From contig NZ_JAARLZ010000002.1 of assembly GCF_011759365.1 (NCBI RefSeq), forward strand, positions 434,001-498,000: a stretch of DNA of 64,000 nt. Direction: 5' to 3'. Below are positions 8,952 through 16,915 of this stretch, one piece after another. Numbering within the stretch: the stretch's first letter is position 1; each line of letters opens with the position of its first letter. The notes beneath the pieces are model-generated. The model worked only from the letters and a program-made list of their open reading frames with translations, did no database searches and was not told where the DNA came from. Position numbers and translations under genes: made by a program. This stretch comes from Luteibacter anthropi (GTDB lineage: Bacteria > Pseudomonadota > Gammaproteobacteria > Xanthomonadales > Rhodanobacteraceae).

Positions 8952-9989
8952 TCAAGAGTGATCACCCGGCTCCGATGCACCTTCCGGTGCTTGGACCAAT
9001 AAGTTAAGGATCTGCTCATACTCATCGGGCCCTTGCTCTGTCGCTCCTTCCATATGGCTCGGCGTGACCCGACGCTTGGCCGCGAGGTCGGTCAGAAGTT
9101 CTTCCAGCTTGACACTAACCTCAATCCGACTCTCGTAGGCATCTCCCTTTTGTTCATGCCTCACGGCCTTTGCCTCAAAGCACTTGAACACACCGACGAG
9201 TCCATCGTCGTCGGTGAGGAACTCCGAGCGCATGTAGCTGCCACCTTGTCGCCCGACGTGCTCGACCTCCAACTTGAGGCTCGCAAATCTTGATATCGCC
9301 ATGATGTCAGCCAACGCATTCTCGGCATTGAATTTTTGCGGGTCTGCCTTGAATTTCATAAGCTTCCTCGCTGCTTGGTTTCCGTAGAGACAAGCGAGCG
9401 TTAGCAGAACTACTGGATGCTGCCTTGCTACTGATAACGCATCTGCCTCCCTCAATATCTCTGCGGCTTTCTGGAACCTGAGCGCAGGCGACACCGGGTC
9501 CTTGAGCCCGGATTGATTGTTGATAGTTTCGAGGAAGCTCAAATAGCTAGGCCTCGCGAGCTCGTGCGGGGCGCGCCTCAAATCTCGAAGGTAGTTGATC
9601 ACGAAATCATCAGGCTCATACACACGGGCATTCTTGAAAAACGCCCGTAACGCGGCCATGTCATTCAAGACTTGCTCTTCCAGCTCAGCATCGGAGGCGC
9701 TTCCCCGCGTGTCGCTTACTTTCTCAATCAGCGCACAAAGGTACGAGAAGCAATGCTGGGGCCTATCCAGGCTTTGCAGGCGTGTGACGTAGCTTGCCTT
9801 GCGCGTGTCATTCTGCAGGGCGGCCGCAGAGAGCTTCGTTGCATTGACGACGCAAATATCTAGGAAGTGCAAGGTGGGAATGCTCGCCGACCATTCCTTC
9901 ATGGCAGCATATTGCTCAGGAGTCAGCTGCATCTGAACCGTCATTTGCGGCCCGCGATAGAACTCTTTATTGATGTTGTCTTGGGACAC
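8952..9989 (-). CDS. Uncharacterised protein with a possible PIN-like fold
   Basis: 345 aa from a GTG preceded by AAGAGA. The segment LHFLDICVVNATK (Asp44) resembles the first acidic motif of PIN-like nucleases (LDxxV). Further possible acidic positions are the Glu in CALIEK, the Asp in LADIMAI and the cluster FLTDDDGL. HPVVLLTLACLYGN forms a hydrophobic helix before the third acidic site. These positions match a PIN-like order D-E-D-D, but similarity is too weak to be sure. It is the first gene of a two-gene unit with the 589-aa protein. If both motif readings are right, the unit pairs two RNase-type folds. Confidence 0.5.
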   Translation of the reverse strand: MSQDNINKEFYRGPQMTVQMQLTPEQYAAMKEWSASIPTLHFLDICVVNATKLSAAALQNDTRKASYVTRLQSLDRPQHCFSYLCALIEKVSDTRGSASDAELEEQVLNDMAALRAFFKNARVYEPDDFVINYLRDLRRAPHELARPSYLSFLETINNQSGLKDPVSPALRFQKAAEILREADALSVARQHPVVLLTLACLYGNQAARKLMKFKADPQKFNAENALADIMAISRFASLKLEVEHVGRQGGSYMRSEFLTDDDGLVGVFKCFEAKAVRHEQKGDAYESRIEVSVKLEELLTDLAAKRRVTPSHMEGATEQGPDEYEQILNLLVQAPEGASEPGDHS

Positions 9990-10139
9990 GCGTTATCTCT
10001 TAGAAATTAGTGTTGTTGAAATGCCACTCGCACCGCCAAACTGCCATTAGGATATCAGGCGCATGAGGCTCCAGAGCGCGCTGCACCTCTTCCAGATCGA
10101 ATTCGGCCCCCTATTGATCTTAGAGATGTCGTCAGCGTC

Positions 10140-10164
10140 GTCCGCTTCGTCCGCTTCGTCCTTG
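10140..10164. repeat. Short 9-bp tandem repeat
   Basis: About two and a half copies of CGTCCGCTT lie in the gap upstream of unit B. It has no evident function and may simply be replication slippage. Confidence 0.5.
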
Positions 10165-10231
10165 AGACGCGCCCGCAACTAGTAATATGCTCACAGGAAA
10201 AGGACAATATTCATCTAGAAACAATCAGACA

Positions 10232-11149
10232 ATGAGTGATCTATTCGACGTTGACGGCGCCAATCTCGATCTAGGGTTCGAGAACCTGAAGGCCGCCGAA
10301 CTTCCGATTGAGCAGCAACTTCGCGCCATGCTGCAAGAGATGTGGGGGCGCTACGAGCCCTATGCGGATCCAGACTTCCGCCAGGGCTTCGCACGTGACG
10401 TCGATGGGCGCTTCTGGGAAATGTATCTGGGTTGCACGCTTCTTGGGATGGGACGCACGTTATTGCCCGTCACCGACCGTCAGCGCGAAGGCGGCCAGCC
10501 CGACCTATGCGTCCTCGAAGAGGATCGCCGCATCTGGATTGAGGCTATCACTCCAGACGAAGGCGCTCCGGGGCCCGACCAGATCGTGCGCCCTGTGCCG
10601 ATCAATGAGGGCGGCGGCCTTGTCGCCGCACCGATCCGTCAAGCGCAGCTTCGGACCTCCGGGGCATTCTGGACGAAGACACGGAAGATCAGCCGCTACA
10701 TCGAACAGGGCGTGATCGGGCCGGAAGACACCCGCATCATCGCGATCAACGCCAGCCGCTTCGGCGTGTATGTCCCCGAACACCCCTTACCTCTCATCAT
10801 GACGACGTTGTTCCCCATCGGCGGAGCTTTCCTCACCATTTGCCGAGATACAGGTGATGTCCTCGAAGAAGGCCTTCACGCCGCTCCCTTGATCCATCGA
10901 GAACGAAATCCAATCCCGCGCACGGCCTTCCTCGATGAGCGCTTCGCCGACATCTCGGGCGTGATCTGGTCACGGGTTGGCCTTGGCAACCTCTCGCGCC
11001 AGGTTCGACCGATCACCTATGTTCACAATCCCCTGGCACAGGCTCCTCTGCCCGTGAATTGGGGCGTCTGGGACCGTGAGTTCGTGACAACCCGCCAAGG
11101 CGATGGATGGGAATCCAACGATATCCTCGCCACAGAGGAGTTGTTGTGA
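10232..11149 (+). CDS. PD-(D/E)XK-like protein, first gene of unit B
   Basis: About 305 aa from the ATG that opens MSDLFDV; an in-frame ATG 45 bp upstream is an alternative and neither has a good ribosome site. The core resembles a restriction-endonuclease fold: a helix with Glu63 (GRFWEMYLGCTLLGMG), then GQPDLCV with Asp91, then RIWIEAI with Glu104. The usual catalytic Lys after the Glu is replaced by Ala, so activity is uncertain or depends on a variant site. The same E...PD...WIEA layout recurs in the next gene. It heads five co-directional genes with short gaps. Named domain not recognised; fold assignment is inference. Confidence 0.55.
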   Translation: MSDLFDVDGANLDLGFENLKAAELPIEQQLRAMLQEMWGRYEPYADPDFRQGFARDVDGRFWEMYLGCTLLGMGRTLLPVTDRQREGGQPDLCVLEEDRRIWIEAITPDEGAPGPDQIVRPVPINEGGGLVAAPIRQAQLRTSGAFWTKTRKISRYIEQGVIGPEDTRIIAINASRFGVYVPEHPLPLIMTTLFPIGGAFLTICRDTGDVLEEGLHAAPLIHRERNPIPRTAFLDERFADISGVIWSRVGLGNLSRQVRPITYVHNPLAQAPLPVNWGVWDREFVTTRQGDGWESNDILATEELL

Positions 11150-11200
11150 CGATGAAGTTGCGTTCGAGCACCTACCGCAGACGGAGCTACGAGGCCGGCC

Positions 11201-12616
11201 ATGTCCCCAACCGATGAGACGCGACTTATCACCCCAATCAGCCAGCGCCAATTCGAGCTCTACGCCCTGTCGCTCGAACGCGGTCCCAATTTCGACCCCG
11301 CACATATCTTCAGCGCCTACCAGGCCGGAAATGGTGGCGTAACCGGCTGCATTCTTCTTGATCCAACGAAAGGGGCTTTCACCAGTCTGGCCATGCGCCG
11401 ACGCATCGACCACAGTTGGATCAAAGTCGATGAAAGCGGCCCCTACCCCACGCCCGAGACCACACTAGACCGACTCAGCATTGCCATGCGTGCCGGCGAT
11501 CCAGCGGAACCCTTGCCGCCGGGGGCCAAGCGTCGCCCACTATTGCTGAAACCTGGGCCGCGTGGGACGTCCCCAGAGTTCGATCTGCTAATAAGCACGA
11601 TCAGCCATCTGCCAGCGCTCATGGCAATCGGCGAATGCTACTTCGCGCTACCCAATCCCGACGCCAATTTCGTCTCGGATTTTCAAACCGGCAACTTCGC
11701 CTCCCGACTGTTCGAACTCTACCTTCTCAGTTGTTTCCGTGAGCAGGGCCTGAGCGTCCGACAAGACCACGTCTCTCCCGACTTCCTGATCGAGAAGGAC
11801 GACAATGCGTGCTGGATTGAGGCGGTTACGGCAAACTCCGAGCTCCCACGCGCCGGCGGCATCGGGAAATGGGTCCATGCCCCAAAGGATCGAATTGAAC
11901 GGCTGACAGGCAACCCCGCCGAGCGCTTCGCAAAGACGCTGCGCGGCAAGCTCCAGCGCAACTATCATGAACTGGAGCATGTAAAGGGGCTGCCTTTCGC
12001 CTTAGCGATCGCCGACTTTCATGTTTCCGGCTCCATGGTCTGGAGCCGGGAGGCGCTTCCCACCTACCTTTACGGCCTACGCGCGGATGTCGCTGGGGAT
12101 GGCGCCGAGCGCCGTGCAATTGGAGTGCCGATTGCCAATCTGACAGGCCAACACAGCATCCCTGCAGGGCTCTTTCGCGACCCCGATTTCGCCCACCTCT
12201 CGGCCGTCGTCTTCAGCAATTCGGCAACGCTCGCCAAGTTCAACCGTATGGGTTTCCTGGCAGGATGGCGACCGCCCGGGCTGACGATGACCAGGCGCGG
12301 CATTCTCTTCGACCGAACTCCGGGCGCATTGGAGCCTATCGATTTCAACCTTGCCGTCGACAGCGCCGAATACCAGGCGCTCTGGCCGTGGGGCGAAGCT
12401 TGGTGTCAGGAGCTCGAGGTGTTTCACAACCCACTGGCAACACATCCCATTCCCTTCGATCTCATCCCTGGTGCGACCCACTGGTTCGAACGCGACGGCG
12501 ACATAGAGTGCAGCACCATGTGGGCGAATTCAGTCATCTCATCGATCACCCATCTGCAGATGGGCGGCGAACCCTCTGCGACGAGCGAGGTGCGGGACCA
12601 AAGCGGACCGCCGTGA
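11201..12616 (+). CDS. PD-(D/E)XK-like protein, second gene of unit B
   Basis: 471 aa. The first ~150 residues have no recognisable domain. Residues 165-210 repeat the nuclease-like pattern of the upstream gene: Glu172 in FELYLLSCFREQG, Asp194 in SPDFLIE and Glu207 in CWIEAV, again without the canonical Lys. The region after that (AERFAKTLRGKLQRNY) has helical charge patterns like the DNA-contacting part of such enzymes. The two proteins are probably distant paralogues and could act as a heteromeric pair. Its stop codon overlaps a possible GTG start of the next gene, which suggests translational coupling. Confidence 0.55.
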   Translation: MSPTDETRLITPISQRQFELYALSLERGPNFDPAHIFSAYQAGNGGVTGCILLDPTKGAFTSLAMRRRIDHSWIKVDESGPYPTPETTLDRLSIAMRAGDPAEPLPPGAKRRPLLLKPGPRGTSPEFDLLISTISHLPALMAIGECYFALPNPDANFVSDFQTGNFASRLFELYLLSCFREQGLSVRQDHVSPDFLIEKDDNACWIEAVTANSELPRAGGIGKWVHAPKDRIERLTGNPAERFAKTLRGKLQRNYHELEHVKGLPFALAIADFHVSGSMVWSREALPTYLYGLRADVAGDGAERRAIGVPIANLTGQHSIPAGLFRDPDFAHLSAVVFSNSATLAKFNRMGFLAGWRPPGLTMTRRGILFDRTPGALEPIDFNLAVDSAEYQALWPWGEAWCQELEVFHNPLATHPIPFDLIPGATHWFERDGDIECSTMWANSVISSITHLQMGGEPSATSEVRDQSGPP

Positions 12617-12663
12617 CCGTCGCCATCCACCCGGCACCCATGAACACAGAAGAGACACCGACC

Positions 12664-13587
12664 ATGACGAATGAGCCATCTGACCGGACGACCGTCCTCC
12701 ACCTCCTGCGCGGCGCCGTGCCCGAGCGAGCCGACGACATCAGCGGGCTTTGGCGCCAATACGGCCATGCCGTCGAGGTCGCGCCAAGCAGCAAGGGCGT
12801 GACGATGAACGCCGACGCAAAGCGTATCCAGTTCGACACTAAGACGATCGACTTGTTCTGGCTGCTTGGCTTCAGCTCGTGGCGTGCGATCGAAGTGTAC
12901 GCACCGGCTTTGGTTGTCGCGACATCCAGCGGGATGCCGCTCGACCAAGCCCTCAGTGTCGATGCAGAACGCGGTCAATATGAATTCGACTACAAGCAGC
13001 GCATCGCCACCGCCCAGTCGCTCATCACAGCAGAACAGACCTCCGAAATCTCCTGGCCGGCGGACATCCCCCAGCCGAGCGCCGACCGTGATGGTCTGGG
13101 CGACGTCCAGCACATGGCGGCATTTGACCTTGTTGCGCTCGCCTTGGCCTTCGCGCTGCTACACGAATTCCAGCACGTCATGTTCTGCGCCGATGAAAGC
13201 GCGCCCTCCACGCTACCTGAAGAGGAGATCGCCTGTGACGCCTATGCCCGCACTTTCATGACAAGCGGGCTCGCTGCCTACGCAAAAAAACACGAACACG
13301 ATTTCGCCCAGGTCCAGCAGAAGCGTGCAATGGGCATCACGCTCGCCGCCGTAATCATTCATGCGATGACGCCGAGCCATGCACATTGGGGCAATCGCCA
13401 ATACCCACCGATCGCCGAACGGCTGACTGCGATGATCAGCGGCTACACTCTGCCAGCCGATTCATCATTCTGGGCCTTCACGGCCTGTCTCCTGATCGCG
13501 CTGATACGGCAGGAAAACCGTCCGCTCGACATTGTCGCCCACTCGAACAAGGAGATGGTCGAGATGCTGCTCGACCGGCTCTGTTGA
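12664..13587 (+). CDS. Lit-type HExxH metalloprotease (peptidase U49-like), unit B
   Basis: About 307 aa. A zinc-protease motif HEFQH lies at residues 167-171 and is followed by PEEEIACDAYA (about 185-195), the pattern of a third zinc ligand in gluzincin-type proteases, and by a C-terminal HWGNRQYPP segment. The N-terminal block (LLRGAVPERADDISGLW) matches the second Lit-like protein at 19154-20026. E. coli Lit is a phage-exclusion protease that cleaves EF-Tu on T4 infection, so a suicide or anti-phage protease is likely. Start choices are this ATG (purine-rich AGAAGAGA upstream), ATG 12640, or GTG 12613 overlapping the previous stop. The target protein is unknown. Confidence 0.7.
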   Translation: MTNEPSDRTTVLHLLRGAVPERADDISGLWRQYGHAVEVAPSSKGVTMNADAKRIQFDTKTIDLFWLLGFSSWRAIEVYAPALVVATSSGMPLDQALSVDAERGQYEFDYKQRIATAQSLITAEQTSEISWPADIPQPSADRDGLGDVQHMAAFDLVALALAFALLHEFQHVMFCADESAPSTLPEEEIACDAYARTFMTSGLAAYAKKHEHDFAQVQQKRAMGITLAAVIIHAMTPSHAHWGNRQYPPIAERLTAMISGYTLPADSSFWAFTACLLIALIRQENRPLDIVAHSNKEMVEMLLDRLC

Positions 13588-13605
13588 AAGCGCAGGGGAA
13601 ACAAC

Positions 13606-14109
13606 GTGCCGGTCTATTTCATTGGCGAAGATGAAAACGGATGCTCTCCTATCAAGATCGGGGTGGCGAAGAACATCGAGGAGCGTAAGCGCAATCTCCA
13701 GACCGGCAACCCTCTTGATCTGAAACTGCTCGGATGGATCGAGGTAGCCAATGCCTTTCAGCTTGAACGCCTGCTTCATCAGCATTTCGAATCGGCCCAT
13801 GTGCGCGGCGAGTGGTTCGCAATCGAGCCTGCAGAGATCTTGCCCATTCTCATGCGCGCTGGCCGAGACGGATTTGTCGCCAAAAACGCTGACGCTTTCC
13901 AAATCGTTGGCTATGACCGTGATGCAGTGCCGGAGTATCTTGGGGTATGGGAATGGGGCGACCTTGAAATCGAAGAATGCTGCCCCTTCTGCGGGTGCCT
14001 ATGCGGCATGCACTTTCAAGATACGTCACAGATGTATTACTGCCTGAACTGCGACACGCTAACCGACTTCTCGGAAGTGGACCCACGCAACGAAGACCTG
14101 GACGACTGA
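13606..14109 (+). CDS. GIY-YIG-like (MUG113/T5orf172-type) protein with zinc ribbon, unit B
   Basis: 167 aa from a GTG with AGGGG 8 nt upstream. The N-terminal half has the MUG113/T5orf172 layout: VYFIGE, IKIGVAK, ERKRNLQTGNP, then LERLLHQHF and RGEWF, which covers the Arg and Glu expected in a GIY-YIG-type active site. The C-terminal third has CCPFCGCLCG and YYCLNCD, four or more cysteines in CxxC pairs that should bind zinc. It starts 18 bp after the protease gene and 3 bp before the next gene, so it belongs to the same operon. It is probably a nucleic-acid-cleaving or recognition partner. Confidence 0.7.
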   Translation: MPVYFIGEDENGCSPIKIGVAKNIEERKRNLQTGNPLDLKLLGWIEVANAFQLERLLHQHFESAHVRGEWFAIEPAEILPILMRAGRDGFVAKNADAFQIVGYDRDAVPEYLGVWEWGDLEIEECCPFCGCLCGMHFQDTSQMYYCLNCDTLTDFSEVDPRNEDLDD

Positions 14110-14112
14110 GCC

Positions 14113-14631
14113 ATGAATGAAAAGGAACTTAGTGCAAGCGAACAATGGCTCGAAGCGCGGGCACCCGGTTTCCTGAACCTGCCAGATCCTGATCGCCGCG
14201 CCATATTTGACTTCGCCTTTCTCTGGAGTCTTTTCGAGGCACAGATCATGGCGAACTTCGCCCGTGCTGACCGCATCCGGGAACGAATCGATGCCTGGGC
14301 TTTGGACGGTACGCTTGAAGCTGAGATCTACGACGCAGAGCTTGCCTATTTTCGAAATCGCTATTTCGCCGACGGTGCACTGACCTATCACTTCCCTCAC
14401 CTGAACCTTCGGCCCTCAGACCACCCCGATCTCGTTCAGGCGGTTATCGAGGGCACGAACGAGAACCCCCGCGACCGGATGTTGGCTCTTCTGATGATCG
14501 TCTGGCGCCTACGCAACAATCTTTTCCACGGCGCAAAATGGGCCTACGAGCTTCGCGACCAGCGCGAAAATTTCAGGCATGCGAACGGCGTCTTGATGCG
14601 AATACTCGAACGCCATGGGCAGCTCGGCTAA
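14113..14631 (+). CDS. HEPN-like protein, last gene of unit B
   Basis: 172 aa, almost entirely helical. WRLRNNLFHGAKW near the C-terminus gives R134-x4-H139, the Rx4-6H catalytic signature of HEPN ribonucleases, in the RNNLFHG form seen in many stand-alone HEPN toxins. The gene follows its neighbour by 3 bp. In known defence loci HEPN proteins act as RNA-cleaving effectors, so this is a plausible toxic arm of unit B. No partner nucleotidyltransferase (MNT) gene is adjacent, which separates it from HEPN/MNT toxin-antitoxin pairs. Confidence 0.65.
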   Translation: MNEKELSASEQWLEARAPGFLNLPDPDRRAIFDFAFLWSLFEAQIMANFARADRIRERIDAWALDGTLEAEIYDAELAYFRNRYFADGALTYHFPHLNLRPSDHPDLVQAVIEGTNENPRDRMLALLMIVWRLRNNLFHGAKWAYELRDQRENFRHANGVLMRILERHGQLG

Positions 14632-14797
14632 GAATGCAACTTCCCTTTAGGAGCGTTTCTTAGCCAAGTTCAACCGTTTCACCATGCTCGATGGAAGTAA
14701 CAGCAAATCCCGGAGCAAAGAGCGCACATCGGGGGGCATGTTCAAAAACGCAGTACCAGCGAGAAGTCGTATCGTCAGCCTGGCTTCGGCGACGCGG
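14632..14797. other. Gap between unit B and conjugation remnant
   Basis: 166 bp with no gene that I can support. It is the point where unit B meets the 3' end of the conjugation remnant, which lies on the opposite strand, so it may hold a recombination junction. No inverted repeats of an insertion sequence are visible. Confidence 0.4.
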
Positions 14798-15019
14798 CTA
14801 TGCTCGGTTGCCCTTCCTGAATCCCCTGTCCCCTGCCATAAAGGCTTCGAGCATGTATGGAATCAGCGTTGCCGCTTCGACGGTCTCACCATACGTTTGG
14901 GCGTGCAATGCCGCATAGCGGTCCAGGTCGGCTTTCAAACTGGCCGGGCACGTGAAAGTCAGCTTGATGCTCTCGATCTTGGGCAACGGCCCCAGCCGCA
15001 GCTTGCGCGATGTGCTCAT
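14798..15019 (-). CDS. DUF2274 protein of a Tn4371-type conjugation cluster
   Basis: 73 aa, small and basic, with SIKLTFTCPASLKADLDRYA, which looks like a ribbon-helix-helix-type DNA-binding core. Proteins of this family (DUF2274) follow trbI in Tn4371-like integrative conjugative elements. The ATG overlaps the trbI stop by ATGA, so it is translationally coupled. Its role in the parent element is unknown; here it is part of a remnant. Confidence 0.75.
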   Translation of the reverse strand: MSTSRKLRLGPLPKIESIKLTFTCPASLKADLDRYAALHAQTYGETVEAATLIPYMLEAFMAGDRGFRKGNRA

Positions 15020-16299
15020 TGTGAAGCTCCCCGGTTGAAAAACAGCGGCTGGTATGGTCGTAGCACCAAGTCGCGGTTGACGATGATGCGCACCGGCAGG
15101 CCCGGCCGCTCGGTCAAGGTAGGCTGGATGTTGAGGTTGCGCCGGGTTATCTCCTGGCCGGCCTGGTTCACGCTGTCCTGCAAGCTGTCGCGGCCAGCGA
15201 TGATGACGCGATCACCGTTGCGGCTCTCCGGCGCGGCCAGCTCGGCGCCGACGCCCAGCAGCGTCGTCAGCGCCGCGCCGGCAACGATGCGATCCCAATG
15301 CCAATCGACGCCATCCTCCAGGCCGGCGTAGCCGGCCGGGTCGGTGCCGGCAAGGTTGTCCAGCGTCAAGGAAGACGTGTCCGACAGGATGATTCGATTC
15401 CACACCACTTGCACGCGGCTTTGCCCGTAGGCGACCTGGCTGTTGTATTTGCCAAAGATGCGCGACCCCTGCGGGATCAGCAGATTGCGGCCGGTTGCGG
15501 TGTCGTACACCGGCTCCGTCACGGTGCCAATCACGTCGCCCGGCAAGTCCGACTTGATGCCTGTCACTAGCGCCGCCGCGATCACTGTCCCCGCCATCAC
15601 CTGATACGGCGAGGCCGGCATTTGCAGGTTGCCGGAATTACGGGTTTCCGTGGCTCCGGCTTTCTGGAACGCCTCTTTCTGGTCTTGCCGGTTCTGCACG
15701 GCGGTTGGGTCGGCAGGCTGCGCCGCTGTCGAGGCCGGCCCCGCGGCCTGTGGATCGAAGCCCGCCAAGCCAGATGTCGGACCGGCAGCAGCCACCTGCG
15801 CCGGTGCGGTTGCGGCGTGCTGGTTGCTGGAGCGGAAGAACACCGTCGATCCCGCAGCCGCTTCCGCCTCCTTGCGCCGTGCGTCACGCTCGGCTGCGCC
15901 GGGGTCCTGGCCGGGCGGCGTGTAGCTGGCCACCGCCGGTTGTGATTTCACGATTGCCGGCCCCAGGTCGCCGGGCAACGGCGGCCCCAGCTCTGGCACC
16001 TTGGCCGGTAGCTTGGAGTAATCGGCGGGAAGCTGGTCCAGTCCTTCGGAGCGCGAGACGCGATCCACGTTGTAAAGCTCGGCCGGTTCGTTGCCGCCGC
16101 GCCGATGCGCCGGCTGCAACGACCACATCGTTGCGCCCAACACGGCGACGCCGAGGCCGCCGGTCAGCAGCGCCAGCGTGCGACGATTGAGCCGCGTTAC
16201 CGGGCGCGGCTGCGCACGCAGCGCCACGTTCTCAGGCGCGACCTTTGGCGCAGCGTCGGGATTGGGCACGTCCGGGGTGTCGTCCTGGCTCATGGTCAT
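15016..16299 (-). CDS. trbI: TrbI/VirB10 mating-pair formation protein
   Basis: 427 aa. It has a short cytoplasmic N-terminus, one transmembrane helix (about 43-62, LALLTGGLGVAVLGATMW), a long Pro/Ala-rich periplasmic linker, and the conserved C-terminal VirB10 barrel region (SPYQVMAGTVIAAAL, TVTEPVYDT, LLIPQGSRIFGKY, PVRIIVNRDLVL). In conjugative type IV secretion it spans inner and outer membranes. It looks full length, but the rest of the secretion cluster is absent and the upstream trbG is only a C-terminal fragment. It is therefore almost certainly non-functional for transfer here. It overlaps both neighbours by 4 bp, as in intact elements. Confidence 0.92.
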   Translation of the reverse strand: MTMSQDDTPDVPNPDAAPKVAPENVALRAQPRPVTRLNRRTLALLTGGLGVAVLGATMWSLQPAHRRGGNEPAELYNVDRVSRSEGLDQLPADYSKLPAKVPELGPPLPGDLGPAIVKSQPAVASYTPPGQDPGAAERDARRKEAEAAAGSTVFFRSSNQHAATAPAQVAAAGPTSGLAGFDPQAAGPASTAAQPADPTAVQNRQDQKEAFQKAGATETRNSGNLQMPASPYQVMAGTVIAAALVTGIKSDLPGDVIGTVTEPVYDTATGRNLLIPQGSRIFGKYNSQVAYGQSRVQVVWNRIILSDTSSLTLDNLAGTDPAGYAGLEDGVDWHWDRIVAGAALTTLLGVGAELAAPESRNGDRVIIAGRDSLQDSVNQAGQEITRRNLNIQPTLTERPGLPVRIIVNRDLVLRPYQPLFFNRGASQ

Positions 16300-16660
16300 T
16301 TCCCCTTCGTACCGTCCGTGCGCTCGATGCGCACCACGTCGCCCTTGTCGCCGCCCAAGCGCAGTTCGGCTGCCCCGAACAGCCGGTCCACGATGTAGTA
16401 CGGGGCGCGGAAGCGGTAGTTCACCAGTTGCCCATCACCCTGCGCGCCGATGACGAACAGCGGAGGCAGCTCGCCTTGCGCGATGCCAGGAGGGAACTGG
16501 ATATAGACCTTCTCGCCGTCATCGAAAGCGCGCAGCGGCTTCCAAGGCGGATTGCTGCCGCTGACCGCGTAGCGAAAGCGGATCTTCTCCAGCGATAGGC
16601 CCGTATCGACCGGCGCTGCCGCTTGCGCGGTCTGATCCTGACGCTGCAAGGCAAGCGGTG
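16296..16660 (-). pseudogene. trbG: trbG/virB9 C-terminal fragment
   Basis: About 117 codons matching only the C-terminal domain of TrbG (EKIRFRYAVSG, WKPLRAFDDGEKVYIQFP, VNYRFRAPYYIVDRLFG). Full proteins are about 300 aa or more. The remaining frame has no ATG start. Immediately upstream a different reading frame starts at ATG 16684 with a strong GGAG site and runs out of frame into this fragment. The natural reading is an internal deletion that joined the beginning of another element gene to the end of trbG. Confidence 0.8.
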
Positions 16661-16915
16661 TTCGTCAGTGATGAGTGTGCTCATGACGATCTCCGGTTGC
16701 AAGGGCGGAATTGCCCGGAACCGTCGCCAGCACGGCGCAGCGCAAGCAGTCAAGGGGCGAGGACGGCCGAACGCCCGCGAGCGTGCTAGCACGCGCAGCC
16801 CTTGATGGCGAGAACGCCGTGATACGGTGAAGGGAACAGCAAGATTGCCCTCCACCCTCCGTAGTAAGCTCCATTAAAATATATCGACGCAAGAAACAAC
16901 AACTACGGGTGCCCC
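16661..16915. other. Deletion junction and promoter region
   Basis: 255 bp. The left part is G+C-rich, element-like sequence with the orphan start at 16684. The right part, from about 16850, becomes A+T-rich (CCATTAAAATATATCGACG) and probably holds the promoter of the 372-aa gene. No further coding region is supported. Confidence 0.4.

Noticed and set aside
10138-10164. Tandem CGTCCGCTT copies considered as a CRISPR-like or iteron array
   Set aside because: Fewer than three units, no spacers and no replication gene nearby.
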